Positions 1 to 9,579 of a stretch of DNA of 36,732 nucleotides are shown here, in pieces. Position 1 is the stretch's first letter, and every line of letters begins with the position of its first letter. The notes beneath the pieces were generated by a model. The model made no database searches. It was given only the letters and a program-made list of their open reading frames with translations, and was not told where the DNA came from. The stretch comes from Methylotenera sp. GTDB lineage: Bacteria; Pseudomonadota; Gammaproteobacteria; Burkholderiales; Methylophilaceae. Location: NCBI GenBank assembly GCA_025359405.1, contig JANYGD010000079.1, positions 1-36,732 on the forward strand, read 5' to 3'. The translations under genes were made by a program, and so were the position numbers.

Positions 1-2
1 AT

Positions 3-206
3 TTACAGTCGGGAGAAGTCTTAAAATTATTTCCAAGCCAGCACGCGGCTGCAAAGTGGCTAGTCGAAAATGGTAAAGCTAAAAATATGAATTGCGTTTC
101 ATCAATTAGCTCTGTTTGTTTACGAAAACCATGCACTACAGGATTTGGAAATCGCAAAAAAGCTTATGGCTATGACTGGCGCTTTAGGTCGGAAATTGAG
201 TCATAA
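3..206 (+). CDS. C-terminal fragment of NUMOD/IENR-type DNA-binding (HNH-endonuclease-like) protein, cut by window start
   Basis: The frame is open from the window edge and ends at TAA 204-206, giving about 67 residues. The fragment contains FPSQHAAAKWLVENGK, then ISSVCLRKP, then an ending AYGYDWRF. This is the pattern of the small helix-turn-helix modules (NUMOD1/IENR1 type) that follow HNH nucleases in phages and mobile DNA: a bulky residue plus S-x-x-A-A-x-W, an I-x-x-V-C-x-x-K segment, and a closing A-Y-G-Y-x-W. The nuclease domain, if any, lies outside the window. The family call is pattern recognition, not a search result. The fragment reads toward the attC site at 847-905, the usual orientation of cassette genes. 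No attC-like core was seen between it and the next gene. Confidence 0.55.
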   Translation, partial: LQSGEVLKLFPSQHAAAKWLVENGKAKNMNCVSSISSVCLRKPCTTGFGNRKKAYGYDWRFRSEIES

Positions 207-339
207 GATTTTATTTTTACAGGCTCGACTTACAGATTTCAAGAGATTTTATAAGGGAATGGGCAAACGCAATGCTCTTATTAAACTAGTAGCAACCCTT
301 TCAACAAACTATTGATAATGTATCTATAAAATTTAACTA

Positions 340-852
340 ATGGCAAAAATTAATCATTCTCTACTAATGGCTTTATTAGTATCAATAAGTTTTACTGCGC
401 TGCTTGGTTTAGGTGTTTGGTTGCTATTGCAGAACTACAAATTATTTGAATCTGAATATTACAATCAACGTAATATTGAGTATGTAGAGAAGAATTTCAA
501 AATTCCATATAAAGTCTGGTTAGAGGAAAGTAGAGCAAAATGTATTGCCGAGGCATCGAATTCATCTACAGATAAGAAAAACAATAAAAACTGGCTAGAT
601 TCACTAGTAACTAATTCAGAATTATCAAATCAAATTTATTATTTGTGTCAAGCGGGTGGTTACGTTGCCCCAGTAACTAAAAATGAAGTGATTTTTGCCC
701 ATCTACAAAGCATGGCTAGTTATATTCTAATTTTTACTTTTGCTACTACTACTCTAGCTTATTTATTTTCTTCGCTACTAGTTCGTTGGTTGCCTAGTGG
801 ATTTCGTAAATTTATACGCTGGATTACCACGAACAATGAAGTAAATTCCTAA
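340..852 (+). CDS. hypothetical two-transmembrane protein, probable integron cassette gene
   Basis: This 170-residue protein has no family I recognise. It has a hydrophobic segment at about residues 8-30, a polar Lys/Asn/Glu-rich middle with two Cys (in RAKCIAEA and YYLCQAGG), and a second hydrophobic segment at about residues 124-148, ending in a basic tail. That fits a small inner-membrane protein with a ~90-residue loop between two helices; the paired Cys would suit a periplasmic disulfide, which is inference. Codon and base use is clearly more AT-rich than the core genes to the right. Upstream of ATG 340 there is no clear Shine-Dalgarno. The stop codon lies inside the R'' core of the attC site that follows, as is usual for gene cassettes, so the gene was probably captured by an integron. 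Confidence 0.7.
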   Translation: MAKINHSLLMALLVSISFTALLGLGVWLLLQNYKLFESEYYNQRNIEYVEKNFKIPYKVWLEESRAKCIAEASNSSTDKKNNKNWLDSLVTNSELSNQIYYLCQAGGYVAPVTKNEVIFAHLQSMASYILIFTFATTTLAYLFSSLLVRWLPSGFRKFIRWITTNNEVNS

Positions 853-905
853 CCCAAAATCAAGCGCAACTTACTAAAGCAAATCACTTAATTCCGACGT
901 TAGGC
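847..905 (+). other. attC: integron attC recombination site (59-base element)
   Basis: Seen directly: R'' core TCCTAAC at 847-853; L'' AATCAAG at 858-864; L' CTTAATT at 887-893; and R' core GTTAGGC at 899-905. R'' and R' are complementary at 6 of 7 positions, and L''/L' at 6 of 7. The 5' spacer is 4 nt, the 3' spacer is 5 nt, and the whole is 59 bp. The right arm (887-905) closely resembles the right arm of textbook class 1 attC sites, with CTTAATTC followed by GTTAG. In such sites IntI cuts between G and TT of R', here 899/900. The site overlaps the stop of the upstream gene, as expected for a cassette. No intI gene is in the window; it would lie to the left if the array has normal polarity. 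Confidence 0.72.
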
Positions 906-911
906 CGACCC

Positions 912-938
912 AGTTGGGACGGTCTCGGGAACCCAACT
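912..938. repeat. inverted repeat beyond the attC site (7-bp stem)
   Basis: AGTTGGG at 912-918 is complementary to CCCAACT at 932-938, with a 13-nt loop, followed by an A/T-rich stretch. It could act as a weak terminator closing the cassette array, or be an unrelated hairpin. Otherwise the 906-1070 gap holds only AT-rich DNA and a short direct repeat (GGTAAGAAC at 995-1003 and 1007-1015). Confidence 0.35.
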
Positions 939-1070
939 AATTAGACTAATTTTTATGCGAAGTAAGCTGTTTTTATAGCTAACAAAGTAAATGGGGTAAG
1001 AACAAAGGTAAGAACTAATAAAATTAAAAATTATAATACATATTTAAAATAAAGGGTTATAAAATTTAAT

Positions 1071-1161
1071 TGGCGGAAAGGGAGGGATTCGAACCCTCGA
1101 TACGCTATTCACGTACGCCTGATTTCGAGTCAGGTACATTCAACCACTCTGCCACCTTTCC
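1071..1161 (-). tRNA. tRNA-Ser (anticodon CGA)
   Basis: Read on the minus strand this is a 91-nt class II tRNA. The acceptor strand GGAAAGG pairs with CCTTTCC and is followed by discriminator G and an encoded CCA. There is a D-arm with GTGGTTGAA, an anticodon stem CCTGA/TCAGG around loop CTCGAAA (anticodon CGA, decoding UCG), a long variable arm typical of Ser, and a T-arm with GGTTCGAATCC. It starts 11 nt after the ybiT stop codon, so it is either transcribed with ybiT or from a promoter inside that gene. Its 3' end faces the accessory region at 1-1070, and tRNA 3' ends are common integration targets. Confidence 0.97.
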
Positions 1162-1172
1162 TAGTATGCGAC

Positions 1173-2768
1173 TTATTCTACACCCTGACTCGCCAAATAA
1201 TCTTCATAGTTACCTGTAAAGTCCACAATGCCATTGGGTTTTATTTCTAAAATACGGGTGGCGATGGAGCTGACAAATTCGCGGTCGTGACTTACAAAGA
1301 ATAATGTACCTTTGTATTTATCTAACGCGGTGTTGAGCGCTTCGATTGATTCCATATCCATGTGGTTGGTGGGTTCGTCCATTAGCAGCACATTGGTTCT
1401 GCCGAGCATCAGTCTGCCATACATCATGCGGCCTTTTTCTCCGCCAGAAAGCACTTTAACGGATTTTTTGGTATCTTCACCGCCAAACAATAAACGCCCC
1501 AGCATGCTACGCACTACCTGGTCATCATCGCCCGCTTGGCGGTAATGCGTCATCCATTCGAACAGATCTTCACCTTGTTCAAATTCGTATTCATGATCTT
1601 GCGCAAAGTAGCCAATGGTGGCTTTTTCAGCCCATTTCACTTCTCCATGTTTGGGTTTTAAATCGCCCGCCAAGCATCGTAGAAAGGTGGTTTTGCCCAC
1701 ACCATTTTCACCAATAATCGCGACTTTTTCGCCAGCCTCAAACATCATTTCAACATCATTAAATAGCAACTTATCAAAGCCGTGGCTAAGTTTTTTAAGC
1801 TCAACAGCGTTGCGATGCAGCTTTTCGCGCTCATCATACTCGAACCTGATAAACGGATATTGACGACTTGAAGGTTTAAATACTTCGATTTTAATTTTAT
1901 CGATTTGCTTAGCGCGGCTGGTAGCTTGCTTGGCTTTGGATGCGTTGGCCGAAAAGCGGCGCACAAAGTCTTGCAAATCAGCCACTTGCTGCTTGGCTTT
2001 GGCGTTATCTTTGGCTTGCTGGTTGCGCGCCGCCGTTGAAGCTTCCATGTAATCGTCATAATTACCTGGGTAAACCGCCAATTTGCCGTAATCCATATCG
2101 CAAGTATGCGTGCAGACTTGGTTTAAAAAGTGCCGGTCGTGTGAGATGATAATCATGGTGCAATCGCGATTATTCAGCACATCCTCAAGCCAGCGAATAG
2201 TGTTGATGTCCAAGTTGTTGGTCGGCTCGTCCAGCAATAATACGTCTGGGTTGGCGAATAGGGCTTGCACTAAGAGTACGCGCAGCTTCCAGCCTGGCGC
2301 GACCGCACTCATTGGGCCATTATGTTGCTCAATAGGGATGCCGACGCCTAACAATAGCTCACCAGCACGCGCTTCGGCGGTGTAGCCATCGAACTCTGCG
2401 AACACATGTTCTAGTTCGGCGGCGTGCATGTAATCTGCTTCGGTGGCTTCTAAATTGGCGTAAATCGCATTTTTTTCTAGGTTCGCTTTCCACATTTCCT
2501 CATGACCCATCATCACCACATCTAACACGCGTTGGTCTTCGTATGCAAATTGATCTTGATGCAAAAATGCCATGCGTTCGTGATTATCTAGCGAAATGTT
2601 GCCAGCACTAGGGTCTAGCGTGCCCGCCAAAATTTTCATGTAGGTCGATTTTCCACAGCCATTGGCACCAATTAAGCCGTAGCGATTACCTTCACCAAAT
2701 TTTACGGAAACGTTTTCAAACAGTGGCTTAGCGCCAAATTGCATGGTGATATTGTTGCTGATTAACAC
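1173..2768 (-). CDS. ybiT: ABC-F family ATPase YbiT
   Basis: This cytoplasmic, ribosome-associated ABC-F protein has two ATPase domains and no membrane part; family members act on the ribosomal E site as translation factors. Visible motifs are first Walker A GANGCGKS (about residues 34-41), a degenerate first signature [11 protein letters not shown], Walker [13 protein letters not shown], the inter-domain linker with the conserved [18 protein letters not shown], second Walker A GENGVGKT, signature LSGGEKGR, and Walker [13 protein letters not shown]. Its length (531 aa) equals that of E. coli YbiT (about 530), and the degenerate first signature and linker match that subfamily rather than Uup or EttA. 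It is monocistronic or co-transcribed with the tRNA-Ser gene just downstream. Antisense ORFs across it are shadows. Confidence 0.93.
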   Translation of the reverse strand: MLISNNITMQFGAKPLFENVSVKFGEGNRYGLIGANGCGKSTYMKILAGTLDPSAGNISLDNHERMAFLHQDQFAYEDQRVLDVVMMGHEEMWKANLEKNAIYANLEATEADYMHAAELEHVFAEFDGYTAEARAGELLLGVGIPIEQHNGPMSAVAPGWKLRVLLVQALFANPDVLLLDEPTNNLDINTIRWLEDVLNNRDCTMIIISHDRHFLNQVCTHTCDMDYGKLAVYPGNYDDYMEASTAARNQQAKDNAKAKQQVADLQDFVRRFSANASKAKQATSRAKQIDKIKIEVFKPSSRQYPFIRFEYDEREKLHRNAVELKKLSHGFDKLLFNDVEMMFEAGEKVAIIGENGVGKTTFLRCLAGDLKPKHGEVKWAEKATIGYFAQDHEYEFEQGEDLFEWMTHYRQAGDDDQVVRSMLGRLLFGGEDTKKSVKVLSGGEKGRMMYGRLMLGRTNVLLMDEPTNHMDMESIEALNTALDKYKGTLFFVSHDREFVSSIATRILEIKPNGIVDFTGNYEDYLASQGVE

Positions 2769-2816
2769 GAGATTACCTTAAAAAATTAGAATTTGTTTTG
2801 CTAGAACTTGGATTAC

Positions 2817-3419
2817 TTAAAATTTGTTCTGAATAACGACCTCATTGAAATTAAGCTGTCCACTGCGCGCCGAAGCTTCTTTTAATGCCTTGCCAACTAC
2901 CACAAACATTGCAGGCGTGTGGTCTGCAGGTAGGTTTAATAATTTACCCACGGCGTCAAAATCAAAGCCATCCATCGGGCAGGTGTCGTAGCCCATTTCT
3001 TTGGCGGCTAGCATGATGGTCATGGCTGCCATGCCGCACGAGCGCATGCCTTCATCCCGCTGTACTTGCTCTTTATCTTTGTAATAGTTGCCAATTGCCG
3101 GTACAAGATAATCTTGCACTGGTTTTGGTGCGTTTTGCCAATAGCGTTCTGGTTGTTTTTCCCAAGATTTCAAATCCGCAGTCATCACAATTAAAAGTGA
3201 AGCTTCTTCCACTTGTGCTTGATTCCAGCTCACAGCACGGATTTGCTGGCGCAATACAGGGTCTGTAACCACCACAAAGCGCCAGTTTTGGATATTAAAC
3301 GCGGTGGGCGAAAACATGGCCAGTGACATTAACTTGGCAATTTCTTCCTCGGTTATTTTGTGCTGCGGATCGAAAGATTTAACGGCGCGGCGTTTAACAA
3401 TGGCTTCAGTAACGTTCAT
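2817..3419 (-). CDS. nitroreductase family protein (FMN-dependent NAD(P)H oxidoreductase)
   Basis: The family uses FMN to reduce nitro compounds, quinones or similar acceptors with NAD(P)H. The N-terminal RRAVKSFD matches the FMN-phosphate-binding R-R-S/A-x-R/K-x-F motif, followed by SPTAFNIQNWRFVVV, the conserved S-P-x-x-x-N-x-Q-x-W segment, and by GMRSCGMAAMTIMLAAKEMGYDTCPMDGFD near the C-terminus. I chose ATG 3419 because AAGAAAGA precedes it; an in-frame TTG at 3437 would add six residues and overlap greB by 4 nt but has no Shine-Dalgarno. The gene follows greB with almost no gap and is probably translated from the same message. The physiological substrate cannot be read from sequence. 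Length (about 200 aa) is normal. Confidence 0.88.
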   Translation of the reverse strand: MNVTEAIVKRRAVKSFDPQHKITEEEIAKLMSLAMFSPTAFNIQNWRFVVVTDPVLRQQIRAVSWNQAQVEEASLLIVMTADLKSWEKQPERYWQNAPKPVQDYLVPAIGNYYKDKEQVQRDEGMRSCGMAAMTIMLAAKEMGYDTCPMDGFDFDAVGKLLNLPADHTPAMFVVVGKALKEASARSGQLNFNEVVIQNKF

Positions 3420-3433
3420 TTTTTCTTTCTTAA

Positions 3434-3928
3434 TCAATAACTTATTTTAATAATTTCTAATACGGTATTGCCCACAGGTCGCGCCCATATTACGTTTTCA
3501 CCCACTTTGTGTCCAATTAATGCTTTGGCTAAAGGCGATGTCCAGCTCACCTTATTTGCTTTAATGTCGGCTTCGTCCTCGCCCACAATTTTGTAACTGC
3601 GGTTGTCGCCATTTTCATCTTCTACTGTCACGGTTGCACCAAATAACACTTGCTGAGATGCTACATCTGGTTTGGTTAGTAGGGCACTCTCTAAACGCGC
3701 AGCCACATATCGTAAATCGCGATTTATAATGACTAGTCTTTGTTGTGCGGCAGATTCGTCTTTTTTAGCTTTAAGGCTTAACATTTCTTGCTCTAATTTC
3801 AGCGCTTCTGCCTGTAATTGCGCATAGCCATTCGCCGTGACGTAATTGGGGTGCGCACTAACTGGCCGCTCGGGCACATCGGTGCCAGCGTGTTCCAAAT
3901 CATCTTCTTTTACAAATCCGCGGCTCAT
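3434..3928 (-). CDS. greB: transcription elongation factor GreB
   Basis: GreB inserts an acidic coiled-coil tip into the RNA polymerase secondary channel and stimulates cleavage of backtracked RNA. The 164-residue protein has an N-terminal coiled-coil region (about 30-90) beginning with YVTANGYAQLQAEALKLEQE, followed by the FKBP-like globular domain with VLFGATVTVEDENGD and TSPLAKALIGHKVGENV. GreB rather than GreA is favoured by the N-terminal SRGFVKEDD extension and the DRD-like INRDLRYVAARLESA segment. The start ATG at 3926-3928 gives the expected family length (E. coli GreB 158). It is first in a two-gene unit with the nitroreductase. Confidence 0.93.
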   Translation of the reverse strand: MSRGFVKEDDLEHAGTDVPERPVSAHPNYVTANGYAQLQAEALKLEQEMLSLKAKKDESAAQQRLVIINRDLRYVAARLESALLTKPDVASQQVLFGATVTVEDENGDNRSYKIVGEDEADIKANKVSWTSPLAKALIGHKVGENVIWARPVGNTVLEIIKISY

Positions 3929-3936
3929 GAATAATT

Positions 3937-3958
3937 AAAGTCGAGCAAGCTCGACTTT
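3937..3958 (-). terminator. hairpin terminator after the small lipoprotein gene
   Basis: AAAGTCGAGC at 3937-3946 is perfectly complementary to GCTCGACTTT at 3949-3958, effectively an 8-9 bp stem with a 4-nt loop. On the minus strand it is followed by TTTAATTATT and lies 16 nt after the stop codon of the gene at 3974-4426, separating it from greB. Confidence 0.7.
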
Positions 3959-3973
3959 CGTGACTATTTCAAA

Positions 3974-4426
3974 TCAGTTCGGATTATCGATAAACTCAAG
4001 CGCAACGCCACTTGCAGCAGCCAAGTCCGCTAATTTTTTTTGCGTGTCTTTCGCGCCAATCACGATGGCTTTTGCGCCATTAATTTTTTCTTTATCCAAA
4101 GTAAGCGCTTTGGCTAGTGTGGTCGCGGTGAGCGATTCGTTCTCTCCAGCTATAACTACAGTCGAAGTTTTAAGCGCAAGCGCAGATGAAATTGCAACCA
4201 CTTTTCCTGTGTCTACACCTTTTTCAACCTCGCAATTGGCTAGGCGCGGCGCAATAAAACCTTCGGGTGCATCAATAAAAATCAGCGTATTTTTGTCAGC
4301 TGGATATTTTGCATTCACCGCTTCAAAAATTTTCTGCGGCTGGCTGGTATATAGGTGTTTATCCGTTATGCAGCTCGCTAAAGAAATAAAAATGCATATT
4401 AAACAATAAGTTAGTATTTTTTTCAT
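3974..4426 (-). CDS. small putative lipoprotein, unknown function
   Basis: This 150-residue protein has a lipoprotein signal peptide: MKK, a hydrophobic stretch, and lipobox LASC with Cys19, so it should be lipid-anchored in the envelope (no Asp at +2, suggesting the outer membrane by the E. coli rule). The mature part alternates predicted strands and helices with small-residue loops (LIFIDAPEG, KVVAISSALAL, AIVIGAKDTQKKLADLA), suggesting an alpha/beta fold of Rossmann-like type; I do not recognise the family. A strong Shine-Dalgarno (GAGGTGAG) precedes ATG 4426, which decides this strand over the overlapping plus-strand reading frame at 3960-4409. It sits between guaA and greB, each side bounded by a hairpin, so it is probably a separate unit. 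Confidence 0.75.
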   Translation of the reverse strand: MKKILTYCLICIFISLASCITDKHLYTSQPQKIFEAVNAKYPADKNTLIFIDAPEGFIAPRLANCEVEKGVDTGKVVAISSALALKTSTVVIAGENESLTATTLAKALTLDKEKINGAKAIVIGAKDTQKKLADLAAASGVALEFIDNPN

Positions 4427-4442
4427 TTCTCACCTCAGCATA

Positions 4443-4460
4443 AAAATTGTTAGCAATTTT
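4443..4460 (-). terminator. weak AT-rich hairpin after guaA
   Basis: AAAATTG at 4443-4449 and CAATTTT at 4454-4460 form a 7-bp stem with a TTAG/CTAA loop, 12 nt downstream of the guaA stop on the minus strand and followed by T-rich sequence. The low GC of the stem makes terminator function uncertain. Confidence 0.35.
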
Positions 4461-4472
4461 AGCACAGTCACG

Positions 4473-6080
4473 TTATTCCCATTCGATCGTGGCGGGCGGC
4501 TTGCCAGAAATATCGTACACCACACGATTGATACCACGCACTTCGTTAATAATGCGGTTAGAAACCCTGCCCAAGAGCGAGTAGGGTAATTCAGCCCAAT
4601 GTGCAGTCATAAAATCGCTGGTGACCACGGCGCGCAAGGCCACAACATAGTCATAGGTTCTGCCATCGCCCATGACGCCGACTGATTTTACAGGTAGAAA
4701 TACTGCAAAAGCTTGGCTGGTGAGTGCGTACCAGCTTTTGCCGGTTTTTTCATCGATGGCATTGCTTAATTCTTCAATAAAAATGGCGTCGGCTTGGCGC
4801 AATAAATCGGCGTATTCTTCTTTTACTTCGCCTAAAATACGCACGCCCAAACCTGGGCCAGGGAAAGGGTGGCGATATACCATATCATGCGGCAAGCCAA
4901 GCGCCACACCGAGTTCACGCACTTCGTCTTTGAATAAATCGCGCAATGGCTCGAGCAATTTTAAGCCTAAGGTTTCAGGTAAGCCGCCAACATTGTGATG
5001 GCTTTTAATTGTGACGGCTTTTTTGCTTTTCGCGCCGCCGGATTCAATGACATCAGGGTAAATCGTACCTTGGGCTAAGAAAGTCGCACCCTTATGCCCG
5101 CCAGTGCCTGCTTTGAGTTTGGCGGCTTCGGCTTTAAACACTTCTACAAATTCGCGCCCGATAATTTTGCGTTTGGCTTCAGGGTCGGTCACGCCTTTTA
5201 AATGCCCCATAAATTGGTCGATAGCATCGACGCGGACGACTTTTGCACGTAATTTTCCAACGAACATATCCATCACCATGTTGCCTTCATTCAGGCGCAA
5301 CAAGCCGTGATCTACGAATACGCAAGTGAGCTGGTCGCCGATGGCGCGGTGAATCAATGCCGCCGCAACGCTAGAGTCTACTCCACCTGAGAGGCCTAGA
5401 ATAACTTCTTCATCGCCAACCTGCGCTTTGATTTTTGCCACCGCTTCAGCAATGTGATCTTTCATTACCCAATCAGGTTTGGCCTGGCAAATATCTATTA
5501 CAAAGCGCGTTAAAATGGCTTGGCCGAGCTTGGTGTGCGTGACTTCTGGATGAAATTGTACGCCGTAGAAATTGCGTGTTTCATCGGCAAAAGCGGCGAT
5601 GGGTGTGGTTTCGTTGCTGGCAATCACTTTGAAATCGGGTGGTAATTCAGTGACTTTATCACCGTGGCTCATCCATACATCTAACAAGCCGTGACCTTCG
5701 GCGTTAGTGCGGTCTTGAATGTCTCTAAACAGCGCAGAATGGCCTCTAGCGCGGATTTCAGCGTAACCAAATTCACGCTTGGTGCCAGCTTCGACCTTGC
5801 CACCGAGTTGTTGCGCCATGGTTTGCATGCCGTAGCAAATACCCAACACAGGTACGCCAAGCTCAAACACAGCTTGTGGCGCTTTGTCAGTATCTGCTTC
5901 GTAGGTGCTGGCGTGGCTACCAGAAAGAATAATGCCATCTGCGCCATAATTACGCACAAAATCATCAGAAATATCGCAAGGATGAATTTCGCAATACACA
6001 TGTGCCTCTCGCACACGGCGCGCGATGAGTTGGGTGACTTGTGAGCCAAAATCGAGGATGAGAATTTTTGAATGATTCAT
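4473..6080 (-). CDS. guaA: GMP synthase (glutamine-hydrolysing)
   Basis: It converts XMP, ATP and glutamine to GMP, the last step of guanine nucleotide synthesis, in the cytoplasm. An N-terminal class I glutamine amidotransferase domain begins ILILDFGSQ and carries the nucleophile in LGICYGMQ (Cys82 with this start) and the His-Glu pair in FHPEVTHT. The ATP pyrophosphatase domain has P-loop [10 protein letters not shown], then the C-terminal dimerisation domain ending [10 protein letters not shown] chose ATG 6080 because homologues begin only a few residues before ILILDFGSQ; an in-frame ATG at 6101 adds seven residues and cannot be excluded. It lies 56 nt after the guaB stop on the same strand, the usual guaBA operon. 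Confidence 0.96.
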   Translation of the reverse strand: MNHSKILILDFGSQVTQLIARRVREAHVYCEIHPCDISDDFVRNYGADGIILSGSHASTYEADTDKAPQAVFELGVPVLGICYGMQTMAQQLGGKVEAGTKREFGYAEIRARGHSALFRDIQDRTNAEGHGLLDVWMSHGDKVTELPPDFKVIASNETTPIAAFADETRNFYGVQFHPEVTHTKLGQAILTRFVIDICQAKPDWVMKDHIAEAVAKIKAQVGDEEVILGLSGGVDSSVAAALIHRAIGDQLTCVFVDHGLLRLNEGNMVMDMFVGKLRAKVVRVDAIDQFMGHLKGVTDPEAKRKIIGREFVEVFKAEAAKLKAGTGGHKGATFLAQGTIYPDVIESGGAKSKKAVTIKSHHNVGGLPETLGLKLLEPLRDLFKDEVRELGVALGLPHDMVYRHPFPGPGLGVRILGEVKEEYADLLRQADAIFIEELSNAIDEKTGKSWYALTSQAFAVFLPVKSVGVMGDGRTYDYVVALRAVVTSDFMTAHWAELPYSLLGRVSNRIINEVRGINRVVYDISGKPPATIEWE

Positions 6081-6136
6081 TATAGTTTTATTGCAAAACA
6101 TATGCCCTGCAAGCCAATATCTATGCGGGGTATGTA

Positions 6137-7606
<1,470 letters not shown>

Positions 7607-7623
7607 TTAATTTCCAAAACAAA

Positions 7624-7629
7624 ATTATA
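7624..7629 (-). promoter_or_regulatory. possible -10 element of the guaBA promoter
   Basis: On the minus strand a perfect TATAAT lies 26 nt upstream of the guaB start codon. The position 17 bp further upstream has only a poor -35 match, so this is a candidate and no more. Confidence 0.35.
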
Positions 7630-7800
7630 CAGAATTGTGCATGATTCTGCGAGTGCTTAAGCTAAGTATTGGATTTTATGAAGAATTTAGTGTTGTTTTT
7701 TTGAGTTTCAGGCTATTTTTTGGTGATAGTGTTCGACTAGACTCAGTATTTTTCAAATTATAGAAGCTATACTATTCTTTAGTTCTTATTATCAATTTAT

Positions 7801-9003
7801 ATGCGCGTTTTATTTTTACATCAAAATTTTCCTGGGCAATTCCCGCACATTGCTTCGCATTTAGCCAATACGCCGGGTAATCAGGTCATTTCAATTTCAC
7901 AGCCGCATGCCAAAGGCTTAAAAAACGTGACGAATGTGGTTTATCAGCCGTCTAGACAAGTGACTAAGAATATCCACCATTATATTGCTGGTTTGGAATC
8001 GGCCGTGTTGAATGGCCAAGCCACTGCAAAAGTGATGGAAGCGATTAAACGCAAAGGTTTTACACCAGATGCGGTGATTGGGCATGCAGGTTGGGGCGAG
8101 ACTTTATATGCAAAAGATGTTTTTCCCGACGCTAAACTCATCAATTATTTTGAGTTTTTTTACCATGCAAGCGGTGCGGATACTGATTTTGACCCAGAAT
8201 TCCCTAATAGCGTGGATGATGTTTTGCGTATTCGCACTAAAAACAGCATTAATTTACTAAATTTACAGGCCAGCGACGCTGGGATTAGCCCTACACAATG
8301 GCAAAAAAGCTTATATCCAAGTGAGTTTTTACCTAAAATATCGGTGATTCACGAAGGTATTAATACCGAACTTGCCAAACCAAATCCAAAAGCAGTGTTT
8401 ACATTGCCAAATGGCAAAAAATTGACGGCAAAAGACAAAGTGGTGACTTATGTGGCGCGAAATTTGGAGCCATACCGTGGATTTCACGTGTTTATGCGGG
8501 CGCTGCAGGAGATTTGTCAACGCCAGCCCGATTGCCACGTTCTAATAGTTGGTGGTGACGATATTAGCTACGGTCGAAAACTGGATGCTGGCTTGAGTTA
8601 CCGTGAAAAAATGTTGCAAGAGGTAAGCTTCGATAAAAATCGGGTGCACTTTTTAGGTAAATTGCCTTATGCAGATTACTTAACTATATTGCAAATATCG
8701 TCCGCACATGTTTATTTAACGGTGCCATTCGTGTTATCTTGGTCAATGTTAGAAGCCATGGCAGCGGAGTGTGTAGTAATAGGCTCAAACACGGCGCCAG
8801 TGCTAGAGATTATAAATGGTAAAAATGGCTTGCTGGTAGATTTTTTTTCACCGGGCGAGATTGCAGCAAAAGTGGATGAAGTATTATCCAATAGAAAAAA
8901 ATACGCATTGATGCGTAAAAATGCGCGTGAAACCATCATAAATAAGTATAACGTGCAGAATTCGATTCATCAATATCAACATTTATTAGAAACTTTGATT
9001 TAA
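7801..9003 (+). CDS. GT4-type glycosyltransferase
   Basis: This 400-residue two-Rossmann-domain glycosyltransferase (GT-B fold) likely moves a sugar from a nucleotide donor onto a glycan or lipid in the cytoplasm. N-terminal MRVLFLHQNFPGQFPHIASHL is the acceptor-domain start with the glycine-rich loop; VTYVARNLEPYRGFHVFMRAL and CHVLIVGGDD are donor-domain strands; and WSMLEAMAAECVVIGSNTAPVLEII (about 313-337) is the nucleotide-sugar site. The first Glu of the usual E-x7-E motif is not present; the block reads TVPFVLSWSMLEAM, a form I know from other bacterial GT4 proteins. It stands alone, with no polysaccharide cluster nearby, so donor and acceptor are unknown. It starts 203 nt from the divergent guaB. 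Confidence 0.87.
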   Translation: MRVLFLHQNFPGQFPHIASHLANTPGNQVISISQPHAKGLKNVTNVVYQPSRQVTKNIHHYIAGLESAVLNGQATAKVMEAIKRKGFTPDAVIGHAGWGETLYAKDVFPDAKLINYFEFFYHASGADTDFDPEFPNSVDDVLRIRTKNSINLLNLQASDAGISPTQWQKSLYPSEFLPKISVIHEGINTELAKPNPKAVFTLPNGKKLTAKDKVVTYVARNLEPYRGFHVFMRALQEICQRQPDCHVLIVGGDDISYGRKLDAGLSYREKMLQEVSFDKNRVHFLGKLPYADYLTILQISSAHVYLTVPFVLSWSMLEAMAAECVVIGSNTAPVLEIINGKNGLLVDFFSPGEIAAKVDEVLSNRKKYALMRKNARETIINKYNVQNSIHQYQHLLETLI

Positions 9004-9032
9004 ACTGTTATGCAAACAAAAGAGGTATTGAT

Positions 9033-9566
9033 ATGAAGCACATTAATATGACATTCGGTCAATTTTCATGGGTATTATGCGCATTGCTATTAGCGTTGCC
9101 GCTATTGAGTCATGCAGAAATTTATAAGTGGAAAGATAAAGATGGCACTATTCGATATACGGATACGCCACCACCTTCTAACATTAAACAAGAGGCCATC
9201 GGCAGCAAAAAAATAGCTAAGCCAACTGGTAAAGAACAATCCGCACCAGTCGCAAACGGTCAGTCGGCTCCTACTAAAGAAGCTACAAAAGATGCGTCGA
9301 AAGAGCCTATAAGCAAGGAAGATCAGGCCGCGAAGCAAAGACAGCGCAATGCTGAAGTCGAAAAAAGAAACAGGCAAGAAAAAGAAGCTGAAGCAAATCG
9401 AAAAGCTGAAAATTGCAAGGCTGCTAAAGCCAACTTTGAAACTTACAAACAAGGTGGCAGGGTTTACAAAATGAACGAGAAGGGCGAGCGCGAGTATATG
9501 GATGACAAGGATTTACAAGCTGGTAAAGCTCAAGCACAGAATGAAATTGACGAAAACTGTAGTTAA
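9033..9566 (+). CDS. DUF4124 domain secreted/periplasmic protein
   Basis: A 177-residue exported protein. A signal peptide runs to LSHA (about residue 28), then the mature chain opens with the DUF4124 signature EIYKWKDKDGTIRYTDTPPP, common in proteobacterial envelope proteins. The rest is low-complexity: a Lys/Ala/Ser/Glu-rich linker, then a charged, probably helical stretch (about residues 105-140) and a short Cys-containing tail (ENCKAAKANFETYKQGGRVY and DENCS). An AAAGAGGT-type ribosome site precedes ATG 9033. The function of the family is not known. It lies 29 nt behind the glycosyltransferase and may share its transcript; the rnfH gene converges on it with a 13-nt gap. Confidence 0.85.
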   Translation: MKHINMTFGQFSWVLCALLLALPLLSHAEIYKWKDKDGTIRYTDTPPPSNIKQEAIGSKKIAKPTGKEQSAPVANGQSAPTKEATKDASKEPISKEDQAAKQRQRNAEVEKRNRQEKEAEANRKAENCKAAKANFETYKQGGRVYKMNEKGEREYMDDKDLQAGKAQAQNEIDENCS

Positions 9567-9579
9567 AATTTTGTAATAT

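Noticed and set aside
166-315. Small ORF of 49 codons ending ALIKLVATLSTNY, vaguely like the C-terminus of IS110-type transposases
   Set aside because: It overlaps the better supported NUMOD-like frame, lacks the usual R-K-L core and has no partner transposase sequence.
3960-4409. 149-codon plus-strand ORF opposite the small lipoprotein gene
   Set aside because: The minus-strand frame has a lipobox signal peptide, a strong Shine-Dalgarno and a terminator; the plus frame has none of these.
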